Shown here: in pieces, positions 42,474 to 52,262 of the stretch
How positions within the stretch are numbered: the first letter of the stretch is position 1
How the letters are laid out: the number at the start of each line of letters is the position of its first letter
Assembly (NCBI GenBank): GCA_934320645.1
Contig: CAKRFP010000001.1
Span: forward strand, 86,557 to 150,556
Length of the DNA stretch: 64,000 bases
Direction: 5' to 3'
Source: an uncultured Bariatricus sp.
Lineage (GTDB): Bacteria; Bacillota; Clostridia; Lachnospirales; Lachnospiraceae
Notes under the pieces: model-generated
Databases searched by the model: none
Seen by the model: the letters and a program-made list of their open reading frames with translations, nothing else
What the model was told of the DNA's origin: nothing
Program-made: the position numbers and the translations under genes

Positions 42474-43898
42474 ATGAAGTTAAACCGCAGACTTATAAAA
42501 GCAGCTATTACTACAATCATTATTTTTGCACTTGTCCTTGGCTGTATAACTGCATATTTTAAAAAATCAACAGATTATACAGCTGTATCTTCTTCTGAAA
42601 CAAATACAACTCTGTCCAATCCGTATATCGGATGGTATTCTCTGATCGGCTATACCCTCTCTGATTCCGGACTTTCCTCTGTCCCTTCTTCCTATCTGAC
42701 AGCAGATTCTCCGACAGAACTTGTACTGCTTGAGATCAATCTCCGGAATTACGCGGACTGTGACATTTCCGTAAGCGGTCTCTCTAATCTGGATCTGCTG
42801 CTTTCCGAATGGTCTGACACAAAAAAGCAGCTGATCCTTCGTTTTGTCTATGACTGGGATGGCAATAATCTTCAGACAGAGCCTTCCTCCCGCAGTCAGA
42901 TTGAACGGCATATCGAGCAGGTTGCTCCATTTATCAATAAATATAAAAAATCTGTCTATCTTCTGCAGGGTATTTTTGTCGGAAACTGGGGCGAAATGAA
43001 TCATTCCGAATATCTGTCTGCCGATGATATGACGTTTCTTGCGCAGAAGCTTGCTGCTCTTACAGATCCGTCCATCTTCCTGGCTGTCCGTACACCGGCA
43101 CAGATGCGTACTATTTTAAAGACAGCCACGCCACTTACCGGCACAGATGCCTACAGCGGTTCTCTTGCCTCGCGCCTTGGCCTTTATAACGATGGAATGC
43201 TCGGATCTGCGACCGATACCGGTACTTATGGCGATTCTTCATCTGATACTTCGGATTATACAGCTTCCTGGCCGCGTGCTGAGGAACTTGCTTTTCAAAA
43301 TCAGTTATGTAACTATGTTCCGAATGGCGGCGAGGTCATTCTTCCAAATTCTTATAACGATCTGGACGAAGCAGTCTCATCCCTTCGCACCATGCATGTA
43401 TCCTATCTCAACCGAGACTATGATACCGATGTTCTCGAAAAAAAATGGAAAACTTCCACCTATTCCGGTTCCGATCCGGTCTGGCAGGGAACGAACGGCT
43501 ATGACTATATCAGCAATCATCTCGGCTACCGGTACGTTCTGAAGACTTCTTCATTTTCTCATAACCGGTTATCCATTACCATCGAAAACAAAGGCTTTTC
43601 AAACTGTTATCGCCCGGTTCTTGCCTCGCTTACCGTAGCTTCCACAGATCATAATTTTCAGAAAACGATTTCCATCGATTCGGATCCCCGTACCTGGCTT
43701 TCCGGAAAAAGCGTCACTCTTCAGGTTCCTATTGACACCGATGAGCTTAAATGTACCTCCTATACCCTTTCCCTCAGGCTCACCGACACGACTCTGAACC
43801 GTGAGATCCTGCTTGCATCTGATCTCCCGCATAATACTGATGGCTATCAGCTTGGAACCCTGACTGTAGATACACTTTTCTCAAAACTTGCCAAGTAA
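42474..43898 (+). CDS. Membrane-anchored DUF4832-type protein (probable glycan-acting barrel), copy 1
   Basis: The 474-residue protein has an N-terminal hydrophobic anchor (about residues 10-27) followed by an extracytoplasmic domain. TLSNPYIGWYSL, FRFVYDWDGN, GIFVGNWGEMNHSEYLS, RLGLYNDGM and NHLGYRYVL match the DUF4874/DUF4832 type, whose N-terminal part looks like a TIM barrel of glycosidase kind with a beta domain behind. The ATG at 42474 follows AGGAG. It is the only plus-strand gene in the polysaccharide region and converges on its own paralogue, overlapping its 3' end by 18 bases. Confidence 0.8.
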   Translation: MKLNRRLIKAAITTIIIFALVLGCITAYFKKSTDYTAVSSSETNTTLSNPYIGWYSLIGYTLSDSGLSSVPSSYLTADSPTELVLLEINLRNYADCDISVSGLSNLDLLLSEWSDTKKQLILRFVYDWDGNNLQTEPSSRSQIERHIEQVAPFINKYKKSVYLLQGIFVGNWGEMNHSEYLSADDMTFLAQKLAALTDPSIFLAVRTPAQMRTILKTATPLTGTDAYSGSLASRLGLYNDGMLGSATDTGTYGDSSSDTSDYTASWPRAEELAFQNQLCNYVPNGGEVILPNSYNDLDEAVSSLRTMHVSYLNRDYDTDVLEKKWKTSTYSGSDPVWQGTNGYDYISNHLGYRYVLKTSSFSHNRLSITIENKGFSNCYRPVLASLTVASTDHNFQKTISIDSDPRTWLSGKSVTLQVPIDTDELKCTSYTLSLRLTDTTLNREILLASDLPHNTDGYQLGTLTVDTLFSKLAK

Positions 43899-45119
43899 AA
43901 CCCCATTCTCTGCATCTTTATTTGCAAACCGGATTTGCCGCCCATCCTTTTTGCGATAAAGCTGCAGAAAATATCTGGTTCCTTTTTTCTGTTCTTCTTT
44001 CTCCAGTCTAATCTCCAGTGCACTTTCCTTCTGGCTCTCCCACTTTTTCGGATCTGCCTTGACTTCTCTTTCTTTTCTTCCATTTTCCGTACAGATCTGC
44101 AGACTGCATATGGCATCCTCACACAGATTTGCAAAACCGGTATTTTCTATTTGGATCAGCAGACGGTTTTTCTTCCATTTCACGTCCCGCACAAGAAAAC
44201 GGTATCCCAGATGTGCACCCAGATATTCATACGAAGAGATCCTCTTCTGCTGCCACATAATTTCTTCTTTTTTCCAGTAGTCAAGCAGCTCCCTCTGATA
44301 GACACTGTTCAGATAACTGATATGCATCCTTTTAAAATCTTCTGCAGCCCTTCTTCCATCCATATATGTCTGTCCTGCCATATTCTGAGTGACCAGTGCC
44401 TCTCCCCCGACATACCTGTATTTCAGCTTTTCATACTGCCAGGAAAGTTCCATCTCCCTTTCTTTTGGGCTGGCTTCATAGGTACCAAGATCCGTTTCCG
44501 AACCAAAGATCCCATCGTTAAAAAGTGTCAGTTTTTCCTCTGCTTTTTTTCCTAACGCTTTCGCAATACCTCTCAGATGTTCTGGTTTTCTGACCGCCAG
44601 CTGACAGCTGTACTCTGTCGCTTCCAGCATCTCTTCTGCCAGTCTTATCAGCCATTTTTCAGATACAAATTTGGAGCCATGCATTTCTCCCCAGCTGCCG
44701 GCCAGTATTCCCTGGACTGCCATAATCTGACTGTGATATTCTTTTATAATCACGCCAAGCTGCCTGATATGCTCCAGGAGCATTTCCCCGCGCTCCGGCT
44801 CTCTTTCCATTCCTTTTCCTTCTGTATCATAGGTAAAACGAACAATCATATCCTTTTGGTTCTCTGCAAAAAAATGAAAAATCTGCCGGACAGACATCAG
44901 TGCATCCGCAGATAGTTTTTCTCCGCGAAATGCACCGATATTGATCAGCAGAAGTACGATTTCTTCTTCCTCACAGGCAATATACAATTCCGGCTCAGAG
45001 CATCCGGCATCAAACGTGTAAAGATGATACCAGCCGATCCCCGGATTTGCTCTTTTTTCCAGATTTTCTTCCAAAGCTGCTTTATGAAATTTTTTTATGA
45101 TATTCCGTTTTGTTATCAC
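43881..45119 (-). CDS. DUF4832-type protein without anchor, copy 2
   Basis: The 412-residue protein is a clear paralogue of copy 1: NPGIGWYHLYTF, MIVRFTYDTEGK, GILAGSWGEMHGSKF, TLFNDGIFGSETDLGTYE and AHLGYRFLV align segment by segment. It lacks the N-terminal membrane anchor, so it probably acts in the cytoplasm or is exported in another way. The start appears to be GTG at 45117-45119, inside the end of the GT2 gene (38-base overlap), which makes it the last gene of the Pel-like operon. The Trp-Gly-Glu-Met motif shared by both copies may hold a catalytic Glu. Confidence 0.8.
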   Translation of the reverse strand: MITKRNIIKKFHKAALEENLEKRANPGIGWYHLYTFDAGCSEPELYIACEEEEIVLLLINIGAFRGEKLSADALMSVRQIFHFFAENQKDMIVRFTYDTEGKGMEREPERGEMLLEHIRQLGVIIKEYHSQIMAVQGILAGSWGEMHGSKFVSEKWLIRLAEEMLEATEYSCQLAVRKPEHLRGIAKALGKKAEEKLTLFNDGIFGSETDLGTYEASPKEREMELSWQYEKLKYRYVGGEALVTQNMAGQTYMDGRRAAEDFKRMHISYLNSVYQRELLDYWKKEEIMWQQKRISSYEYLGAHLGYRFLVRDVKWKKNRLLIQIENTGFANLCEDAICSLQICTENGRKEREVKADPKKWESQKESALEIRLEKEEQKKGTRYFLQLYRKKDGRQIRFANKDAENGVLLGKF

Positions 45120-45882
45120 CTTTCAGTCCTGCTCCTTCATCTATTTTCAATACCTTGCACCGGAATACAACGGCAAGCACACTGAAAAACATACGGCACA
45201 TATACCAGATTGGCTTTAATCCCGAATGCATACTCTCACCGGATTCTCTCGCATGCATAACTGCCGGAATTTCTACCACATTAAATTTCAAAAGGATCAT
45301 CTGCATGATCATATTGGTATCTGGATATTTATCATCAAAATGATTATATTTTGAGTAATACAGTACTGCTTTCCGGCTTAATCCCTGCAGCCCGGTTGTA
45401 GGATCTGCAATTTTCCTTCCTGCTGCAATACGGATCATTGCCCTGAAAAGCCGGAAGGCAAGCTTCTTTGCCGCTGATACCGGAAAGTCAGCGCTTCCCT
45501 CCATAAACCTTGCTCCCAGAACAATATCCGGATAATTTCCGTTTTCATCTTTTTCCTTCAGCCTCTTATAAATGACCGGAATATTACATACATCGTGCTG
45601 TCCGTCTGCATCCATCTGGATCACATACTTATAGCCGCGCCGGATCGCATATTTGTAGCCAAGCTGGAGCGCACTTCCATATCCAAGGTTGAACACATGC
45701 GTTACCAGCGCATGCCCTCTTGCTTTTACGATCCAGTTTGTCGCATCGAATGAAGCGTCATTCATCACGAGCACATCCGCGATTTCTGCAATTTCAGGTC
45801 TCTCCAGATCATTTAATACTTTAACGATATTGGATTCCTCATTATAAGCCGGAATAATTACCAGTACTTCCTTTTTCTCCAT
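45082..45882 (-). CDS. Glycosyltransferase family 2, dolichyl/polyprenyl-phosphate sugar synthase-like
   Basis: The 266-residue protein starts VLVIIPAYNEESNIVKVL and has VIQMDADGQHD (metal site) and DPTTGLQGLSRKA, features of DPM1/GtrB-type enzymes that load sugars on polyprenyl phosphate. It lacks C-terminal membrane helices; the DUF2304-like membrane protein two genes upstream may provide them, since these two families are often paired. It lies 17 bases behind the GT4 gene. Confidence 0.88.
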   Translation of the reverse strand: MEKKEVLVIIPAYNEESNIVKVLNDLERPEIAEIADVLVMNDASFDATNWIVKARGHALVTHVFNLGYGSALQLGYKYAIRRGYKYVIQMDADGQHDVCNIPVIYKRLKEKDENGNYPDIVLGARFMEGSADFPVSAAKKLAFRLFRAMIRIAAGRKIADPTTGLQGLSRKAVLYYSKYNHFDDKYPDTNMIMQMILLKFNVVEIPAVMHARESGESMHSGLKPIWYMCRMFFSVLAVVFRCKVLKIDEGAGLKGDNKTEYHKKIS

Positions 45883-45899
45883 CTTTTGTCACCCTGCCC

Positions 45900-47102
45900 T
45901 CAGTCCATCATCCTCAATAATTTCTGTATATCTTCTTTATACTCTGTCTCTTTCTCTTTTGCATGATTGCCAATCCTGCATCTCAGCGCATCATCTTCAA
46001 TCAGCTGAATAATCCTGTCCGCAATTCCTTTCGGGGTAAGCTCGCAGAGCAGTCCATCCACACCGTCTTTGATCTGTTCCCGGTTCCCGTTGCAGTCGGA
46101 TGCAATAATAGCACATCCCAGAGTCTGTGCTTCCTGGATTGCAATACTCTTTCCCTCAAACCGGCTTGCATGAACATAAATATCCGTCTGCTTAAAATAC
46201 GGAAATGGATTTGACACCATCCCTGGCATTCGAAATTCTTCTGCAAGTCCCAGTTCTTCCACCTGCTTTTCCAGCATTTCGCGCTCATTTCCTTCACCCA
46301 GCACATACCATCTTGCCTGATATCCGGCATCCTTCACGATCTTCATTGCTTCGATCGCAATATCATATGCTTTCTGGTAGGTCAGTCTTCCAACAGTAAG
46401 AAGCCGGACTCCCTCATAATGATCCTGAAATCCTTTTCCCTTTTCTGCAAGTCTTCTGATCTTTTCCTGATTGATAATATTATGAAAAACTTCTGTCTTC
46501 TTTTCATACTGCGGATACACATTCAGAAAATGTTTTTTCACCTCATCAGACACTGTAAAAATCTTATCCATCTTCTGATAACAGTCTCTGTCCATTTTTT
46601 TCGTATAACCGGTACTTTCATAATCAATATGTACAAATGCTACCTTTTTCTTCGCTTTCACATGATCCGCCACATAATAGGTTGATCCACCCTCCAGATA
46701 TGCAACCGCCAGATCATAGGTTGCATCAAATCGTTCACTTCCATCTGAAAGAACCCTCCACAGGATTTTATCAGGCTGGATCCGCTTTTTCTTCCGCATA
46801 TCCAGATAGATTTTTCCGGCATATTTTATTTTCCCGGCTGTATGACCATTTTTAAGAAAAGCACGGCAGACTGTTCTGACCATCATGCTCTTTCCCTTTG
46901 AAGAAAGCACAGAATCCTCACTGAATGAGGAATTCAGAAGTTTCACATTCTCCGGAACTCTCTTTCGCATTTCACCCTGTCTCATAATGACATACAAGGA
47001 AATCTCATACTCCTGTGTATCCAGAACATTTAAAAGTTCGATCAGCGCCGTCTCTGCTCCTGCATGTCCAAGTGTATTGATTACAAATAGTATCTTCTTC
47101 AT
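45900..47102 (-). CDS. Glycosyltransferase family 4
   Basis: The 400-residue protein is a GT-B enzyme: KILFVINTLGHAGAETALIEL at the N-terminus (GxAE loop), LLTVGRLTYQKAYDIAIEAM in the hinge and SRFEGKSIAIQEAQTLGCAII, the donor-binding EX7E-type site. It starts 4 bases behind the DUF2304-like gene. It is a second retaining transferase beside PelF, suggesting the glycan made here is not a plain homopolymer. Confidence 0.88.
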   Translation of the reverse strand: MKKILFVINTLGHAGAETALIELLNVLDTQEYEISLYVIMRQGEMRKRVPENVKLLNSSFSEDSVLSSKGKSMMVRTVCRAFLKNGHTAGKIKYAGKIYLDMRKKKRIQPDKILWRVLSDGSERFDATYDLAVAYLEGGSTYYVADHVKAKKKVAFVHIDYESTGYTKKMDRDCYQKMDKIFTVSDEVKKHFLNVYPQYEKKTEVFHNIINQEKIRRLAEKGKGFQDHYEGVRLLTVGRLTYQKAYDIAIEAMKIVKDAGYQARWYVLGEGNEREMLEKQVEELGLAEEFRMPGMVSNPFPYFKQTDIYVHASRFEGKSIAIQEAQTLGCAIIASDCNGNREQIKDGVDGLLCELTPKGIADRIIQLIEDDALRCRIGNHAKEKETEYKEDIQKLLRMMD

Positions 47103-47106
47103 GTTC

Positions 47107-47478
47107 TTATTTCTCTTCTGTTATTTTTTCTAATTCTCTGAGTATTTTTTCATTTTCCTGGTTCAGCAAAGATACCTGCATCGCAAGCTCCTGATTCTTC
47201 ATAGACAGTGAAGAAATCAGAATACATAATTGATAGCCGCCCCATAATACCAGAACGCCGATGGTAAACATTGCAACTGCTGTCCCTCTTGCCAGCAGAT
47301 AACACCAGCCGGAAAATGCCGGAACCGCTCCGGTCAGAATCGCGGTCAGTCCAAGGAATTCCCATACAACCGCCAGATTGACGGTCAACTTCCGCACGGC
47401 ATGTAAAAAGAATGTGAGTGCCATGATCACAATTCCGGTTATAATCAGTCCTGTCTTAATAAATGCTGCTGTATTCAT
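47107..47478 (-). CDS. Small membrane protein, DUF2304-like
   Basis: The 123-residue protein has three hydrophobic helices (about residues 8-25, 35-60 and 66-88) and a charged coiled-coil tail (NQENEKILRELEKITEEK). This layout and the neighbourhood of a DPM1-like GT2 fit the DUF2304 family, thought to assist polyprenyl-linked sugar transfer. It begins at the base after the pelG stop. Confidence 0.7.
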   Translation of the reverse strand: MNTAAFIKTGLIITGIVIMALTFFLHAVRKLTVNLAVVWEFLGLTAILTGAVPAFSGWCYLLARGTAVAMFTIGVLVLWGGYQLCILISSLSMKNQELAMQVSLLNQENEKILRELEKITEEK

Positions 47479-48951
47479 TTAACTTTCCCTTTCCTGCTGC
47501 TTTTTCAACACCTTTTTTCTGTCATATACTTTTCCGGAAGGCATCTCCCCTTTTCCTCTCGGGATCAGGTTCCCTCTGCAGAAAATGTGGACATCCATAT
47601 TTTTTTCCACCCAGCGAAGTCTGCCGTACGCACTGCACCATCCGGCAAATGCGCCCACCAGAAGTCCTGTTCCATACCAAATCTCTGTCAGCTGTGTAGA
47701 AATCAGGCTTCCGATCAGTGTAACTCCGCAGAAAATCCCTGCTGTCAGAACCGCTCCCGCAAGATCATTAAAATAATAAAGAAAGATGATCGCAGAATAC
47801 ATCAGAAACAAAATAAAATATCCTGCCGCCAGAAGCGGATAAATCTTCATTGTCATTCCTGAAATCCCTGTTCTTGGAAGAAGTACAATACAAAGCAGAT
47901 AGATAACCACCGATATGATAAACTGGATCCGCGCAAGATTCATCAGCTCACTTGCCAGCTGCCGGAACATTCTCCGCTTTGTATTTTCAATATCCGCTCC
48001 ACGGCCTCCGATTACAGCCTCTGAATATAACTTATACTTTTCGTGAAAATGCATTTCCACCCTTGCAATAAAAATAATCGTTGCGGAAATATTCGTAAAC
48101 ATTGCCAGACAGCTTGCCATATCATATGGCTGGTTACACACAAAGCTTTTCACAACCATCATTCTCAAATCCGTTGTCCAGAATACAAAGTTATGAATGT
48201 ATAACCCCAGAATATACAGAAAATTGGTAAGTACCAGCTGCCAGTATTTTCTGAAATAATGAAGGACCGGTCTGTATCGGTTGCTGCTTTTTACAAAATA
48301 TCTTTTTACAAGTGCATGCTCAAGAATGGCGGTAAAAAAGAATCCTGTCACCATTCCAAACAGCATACTCTGCGTCACACCCCATTTAAAAATGTACCGC
48401 ATGATCACCGCACATACAAACGCTTCCACCATTCCCAGAAAATAGAACCAGGAAATCTTCTGATAATCTTTGCAGATCGACAGATAGAGCATGGAATAGA
48501 ACACCAGCACCAGACTGGTATAGCCACAGAATCCTGCAAACACATATGCCACAGAAACTCTGCCTACAAAATGTTCTCTGATACAGAACGGGATTCCCAA
48601 AAGACAACTGAGAATAATATTCATCATCATTCCAAGATAGTAGCATGGGCGAATATCTTCATACCGTTCTTCATAAATCACATCGGACATATATCTGGAA
48701 AGCACAGCATTAAACGGTGCTGCTGTCAAAAGGGCAAAGATAAAAATATACAGAATCGTACAGGAGAAAAGTTCTCTTTGTGCATAGCCGATCTTGTCAA
48801 ATCCAAGCACCACTTCCATACACACCAGACTGATGATGATCACCATCATCGGGGCGATGGTCGCCACTGTACTGTATGCAAATCCCAGAAAATCTGTCGT
48901 CAGCGTATTCTTTTCAAATATCCGGTTCAGTCGTACACCGATTCCAGCCAT
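47479..48951 (-). CDS. pelG: PelG-like exopolysaccharide transporter
   Basis: PelG is a 12-helix membrane protein of the MOP superfamily that moves the Pel polymer across the membrane together with PelD, PelE and PelF. The 490-residue protein starts MAGIGVRLNRIFEKN, close to the usual MAGIGFxLRK of PelG, and continues with about 12 hydrophobic segments; SRYMSDVIYEERYEDI and FTNISATIIFIARVEMHFHEKYKLY are also PelG-like. It lies 1 base behind pelF, the invariant pair of Pel loci. Confidence 0.88.
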   Translation of the reverse strand: MAGIGVRLNRIFEKNTLTTDFLGFAYSTVATIAPMMVIIISLVCMEVVLGFDKIGYAQRELFSCTILYIFIFALLTAAPFNAVLSRYMSDVIYEERYEDIRPCYYLGMMMNIILSCLLGIPFCIREHFVGRVSVAYVFAGFCGYTSLVLVFYSMLYLSICKDYQKISWFYFLGMVEAFVCAVIMRYIFKWGVTQSMLFGMVTGFFFTAILEHALVKRYFVKSSNRYRPVLHYFRKYWQLVLTNFLYILGLYIHNFVFWTTDLRMMVVKSFVCNQPYDMASCLAMFTNISATIIFIARVEMHFHEKYKLYSEAVIGGRGADIENTKRRMFRQLASELMNLARIQFIISVVIYLLCIVLLPRTGISGMTMKIYPLLAAGYFILFLMYSAIIFLYYFNDLAGAVLTAGIFCGVTLIGSLISTQLTEIWYGTGLLVGAFAGWCSAYGRLRWVEKNMDVHIFCRGNLIPRGKGEMPSGKVYDRKKVLKKQQERES

Positions 48952-48952
48952 T

Positions 48953-50434
48953 TTATCTGCCCCTTTCTTCCGGTAACTGTTCTCCGTCCGGAACTGTTAC
49001 CGTCTCTTCCTTCCATTCCAGTTTCATACTTTCAGCAAAATCCCGGTAGATTTTCCAATAAGTCTCCTGCATATATTCGATCCGGTATTTTGCCATTACC
49101 CGCTTATATCCATTTTCGCCCATCCTGAGTCGCATCTCTTTTTTCTGTGCCATATCGATCATTGCCTGAGCGATTTCCTCTACATTCATGATATGGGTAA
49201 CAATCCCTGCTGCCCCATAGTCATCACTTTCACCATAGATCAGCCCGTGACAGTTGCCGACATCTGTCGCAATCGCCGGCTTATGTGCCGCAAACCCTTC
49301 AAGAATCGTAAGTGGCTGTCCTTCACTGATACTGGTCAGTATGGTCATATCCATCCGTCCAAGATAATCTTTGATATTGATCCTTCCGGTAAATACAACA
49401 TCTTGGATCTGCATTGCTTCTACCAGTTCAAAACATTCATTTGCATACTGTTCATCCTCGTCGCATGGTCCCATGATCCAGAGTTTCAGGCGTGGCTCTC
49501 TCTTCTTCGCAAAACCAAACGCTTGGATCATCGTTTTTACATCCTTGATCGGCGTAACACGAAGCACTGCTCCGATATTAATAAATCCTTCATCCTCTTC
49601 CGTTTTCCCCGGCAGATTCTGCAGATTCTGCACACGGATTCCATTCGGCGTAACCATCGTTTTTTCTTCCGGACATTCCAGCTCGATCTGAAGCTCTCTT
49701 GCATGCTCAAACAGACTTGTGATCAGACTGCCTTCCTTGTATGCCAGCTTTGACATTTTGCGAAACTGCTCGATCCAGATGTTTTTATAAATTCCCTGCA
49801 CCCATTTTGCCTTGATCAGTTCCTCTTCCCTTTCCCGGGTATAAATTCCATGTTCAGAAATAAGGAGCCTGCTGCCATACCGGTGTTTTGCCATGCTTCC
49901 AAGTACCCCGGCATAACCGGTTGCCACACAGTGATACAGATCTGCCTTCGGAATATCTGCTTTCAGAATGATAAAAAGTGGAAGATAGATTGACCGCATG
50001 GTCCACAGGAAATCGGAAAAGACCACCTGACTGTATTTCAGTCTGTAGCACTCTATTACTGCACGCAGAAAATCTTCTCCCATCAGAAGATCATTCAGTG
50101 AGATATCTTCCTCCTGAAACATATCAAACAAGATATTCCACTCAATCTTCTGATTCAGGATCAGTCCTCTCATTGCACGGTACTGTTCCTTTTTCATTCT
50201 TTTTCTGCGCCGTCTTTTTACACTCCAGTCTACATCATCCAGATAAATTTCATGGACTTCTGTCACATTTTCCGGAAGCTCATATGCGTATTTTCCCCGA
50301 AATGAACGATTTGCTACAATTGCAAGAATCACAAATTCTGTATTCGGGAATAAATTGATCAAACTGTGTACCCAGCTGGATACACCTCCAACAACAAAAG
50401 GATAACATCCTTCTGCAACAATACATACTCTCAC
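48953..50434 (-). CDS. pelF: PelF-like glycosyltransferase (GT4)
   Basis: PelF is the cytosolic enzyme that polymerises Pel from a UDP-hexosamine donor. The 493-residue protein has the PelF hallmarks VAEGCYPFVVGGVSSWVHSL at its start, LISEHGIYTREREEEL, GAVLRVTPIKDVKTMIQAF and TSISEGQPLTILEGFAAHKP (donor site). It lies 14 bases behind the DUF2194-like gene. In known systems PelF works only with PelD, PelE and PelG; likely counterparts of all three are here. Confidence 0.92.
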   Translation of the reverse strand: MRVCIVAEGCYPFVVGGVSSWVHSLINLFPNTEFVILAIVANRSFRGKYAYELPENVTEVHEIYLDDVDWSVKRRRRKRMKKEQYRAMRGLILNQKIEWNILFDMFQEEDISLNDLLMGEDFLRAVIECYRLKYSQVVFSDFLWTMRSIYLPLFIILKADIPKADLYHCVATGYAGVLGSMAKHRYGSRLLISEHGIYTREREEELIKAKWVQGIYKNIWIEQFRKMSKLAYKEGSLITSLFEHARELQIELECPEEKTMVTPNGIRVQNLQNLPGKTEEDEGFINIGAVLRVTPIKDVKTMIQAFGFAKKREPRLKLWIMGPCDEDEQYANECFELVEAMQIQDVVFTGRINIKDYLGRMDMTILTSISEGQPLTILEGFAAHKPAIATDVGNCHGLIYGESDDYGAAGIVTHIMNVEEIAQAMIDMAQKKEMRLRMGENGYKRVMAKYRIEYMQETYWKIYRDFAESMKLEWKEETVTVPDGEQLPEERGR

Positions 50435-50448
50435 AGTATCTCCTCTTC

Positions 50449-52260
50449 TTAGTAGTACTTCTGTGTTTCTGAAGATTTCATTTTTATTGCTACTGTATTG
50501 CTGTCTGCCTGTATCAGCCAGACATCTTCTTCGATTTCTTTGTAACTTCCGCCGACAATCTTATCAATTTCCTCATTATGCGTCCGCAGAATAAACCAGG
50601 AGGATCCCTCCGTGCTTTCTTTTTCCAAAGTAATAATATCATTCTTTCGTTCTTCTGTATAGGAAAGTGAAAGGAAATTGCGTATACGCCTATCGCATTC
50701 CGAAACGGTTGTTCCGTCAAAATCCTGAAATTTTTTCCAGTAAGTTTCTGTATTGGCCGCAAATTTTTCAGAGAGTTTCTCCCATCCATCGTCTTCACTT
50801 TCCGGATATACCACCTGACTCATATCAGTCAGAATACTGCTGTATCCAAGCGCAGTCTCAATACTTTTCACCCGGAAATCCTGGCTGTAAGTATGTTCAA
50901 ATCCGTCAACGGTTGCCTTCTGGCTTGTTACATTTTCATTTGCGTATCCGATCAGATTACTCTTTCCATCCTGCCTTTTTATAACAGTACATACATTTTC
51001 AAGAACAGGCTGTCCAAGTGCTCTTTCCATCTCTGCGTTACTTAAGTCTCCCTGATAAAAAGAAGCAATTTGAAAATCTGGCATTTCTTTCCCGATAAAA
51101 GCCTCATCTTCTTTCAGTTTCTTCACAATCCCTGTATTCGACACGGTATCCCCGGAAAGTCCGGCTTCTGCCTTTTCTTCATTAATTTCTTTCAGATAAT
51201 AGCGCAGATCCTTTGCGAGCGGTTCCTTCTGATCCGCATAATCCAGTTGCGGCGCCACCATAAAGGAAAGTCCCATATTGTTTCTTTCATGAACCGCTGT
51301 GATCGTCGACCATACAATATCCCGAAATACACCCCTGACAGACTGACTGTACATCTTCTCCATCACCGCATCATTTTCTTCTGCAAATCCGGGATAATTT
51401 GCAATGACCAGATTCTGTGCATTAACCACCGGATAAATCGTATAGGAATTCGTTTCGCTGAGCATCCCCGTCAGCAGTCCAAGGCCGGTCGCATCCTCCA
51501 TGTAGCTTCCGTTTACCGCAAATACATACGCATTTCCATAACTCTTTCTCCAGATGATCACCGGATATTCTTCCGCTTTTAATGTCTTGTCTTTCGGAAT
51601 GCCTTTCATATATACTTTTGTTGCACCCTCAAGTCCAAACCATGGAAATGTCAGTTCCATGTCCTGATTTTTTTTATCCTCTTTCGTCTCTGCCTGATAG
51701 ATTGTTTCACCACCAAGAAGAAATCCTTCATAAAGGTGAATCCCTTTCACCGTAGTACTTTCACTTTTAATCTTCTGTATTCCAAGCAGACTGCGAAGTT
51801 CCCCGTTTTCTTCCAATAGCTTTACATCCGGAAGCTCACTGAAGATCAGATTGATTCCTTTCTCAACAAAGCTCTGTAAAAGCTCTGTTTCATGGATATC
51901 TTCCCACTCCACTGCATCAGGATTGATGACAGCCATCTGCGGAACATCCGCATTCTCACTTGCAAGCGCATCGGACAAAAGCTGCAGCGACTGATAATAT
52001 CCCATTCCTTTTTTGATATAATAAGTCCAGTTTGCAACCACATTTCCAACCGGATCGTTCTGACTTTTCCCGACATATACAATTGTATTCTCATCCGGTT
52101 GATATGCAGTACTTTCACCAGAAAGCTCTTCGGTATCACTTACATAACTGTTGACTTCATAGTCGTTCCATCTCTCTTTTGCAATATTCAGAAACTGAAA
52201 CAGAAAGAAAGTAATTGCCATAATAATTGTAATTGTCAGAAAATTTCTCTTAGATACCAC
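50449..52260 (-). CDS. DUF2194-like extracytoplasmic protein at the PelA position
   Basis: The 603-residue protein has an N-terminal membrane anchor (about residues 8-25) and a large outside domain. TIVYVGKSQNDPVGNVVANWTYYIKKGMGYY and LSFMVAPQLDY are recognisable segments; the latter may belong to a deacetylase-like barrel. In Gram-positive Pel loci this place is taken by the PelA deacetylase. The reading as DUF2194 and as a functional stand-in for PelA is from memory of gene neighbourhoods, not from an alignment. Confidence 0.55.
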   Translation of the reverse strand: MVSKRNFLTITIIMAITFFLFQFLNIAKERWNDYEVNSYVSDTEELSGESTAYQPDENTIVYVGKSQNDPVGNVVANWTYYIKKGMGYYQSLQLLSDALASENADVPQMAVINPDAVEWEDIHETELLQSFVEKGINLIFSELPDVKLLEENGELRSLLGIQKIKSESTTVKGIHLYEGFLLGGETIYQAETKEDKKNQDMELTFPWFGLEGATKVYMKGIPKDKTLKAEEYPVIIWRKSYGNAYVFAVNGSYMEDATGLGLLTGMLSETNSYTIYPVVNAQNLVIANYPGFAEENDAVMEKMYSQSVRGVFRDIVWSTITAVHERNNMGLSFMVAPQLDYADQKEPLAKDLRYYLKEINEEKAEAGLSGDTVSNTGIVKKLKEDEAFIGKEMPDFQIASFYQGDLSNAEMERALGQPVLENVCTVIKRQDGKSNLIGYANENVTSQKATVDGFEHTYSQDFRVKSIETALGYSSILTDMSQVVYPESEDDGWEKLSEKFAANTETYWKKFQDFDGTTVSECDRRIRNFLSLSYTEERKNDIITLEKESTEGSSWFILRTHNEEIDKIVGGSYKEIEEDVWLIQADSNTVAIKMKSSETQKYY

Positions 52261-52262
52261 GC

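Noticed and set aside
48259..49128. Plus-strand open frame of 289 codons
   Set aside because: It is antisense to pelG and the end of pelF, rich in His, Lys and Cys, with no ribosome site and no recognisable domain.
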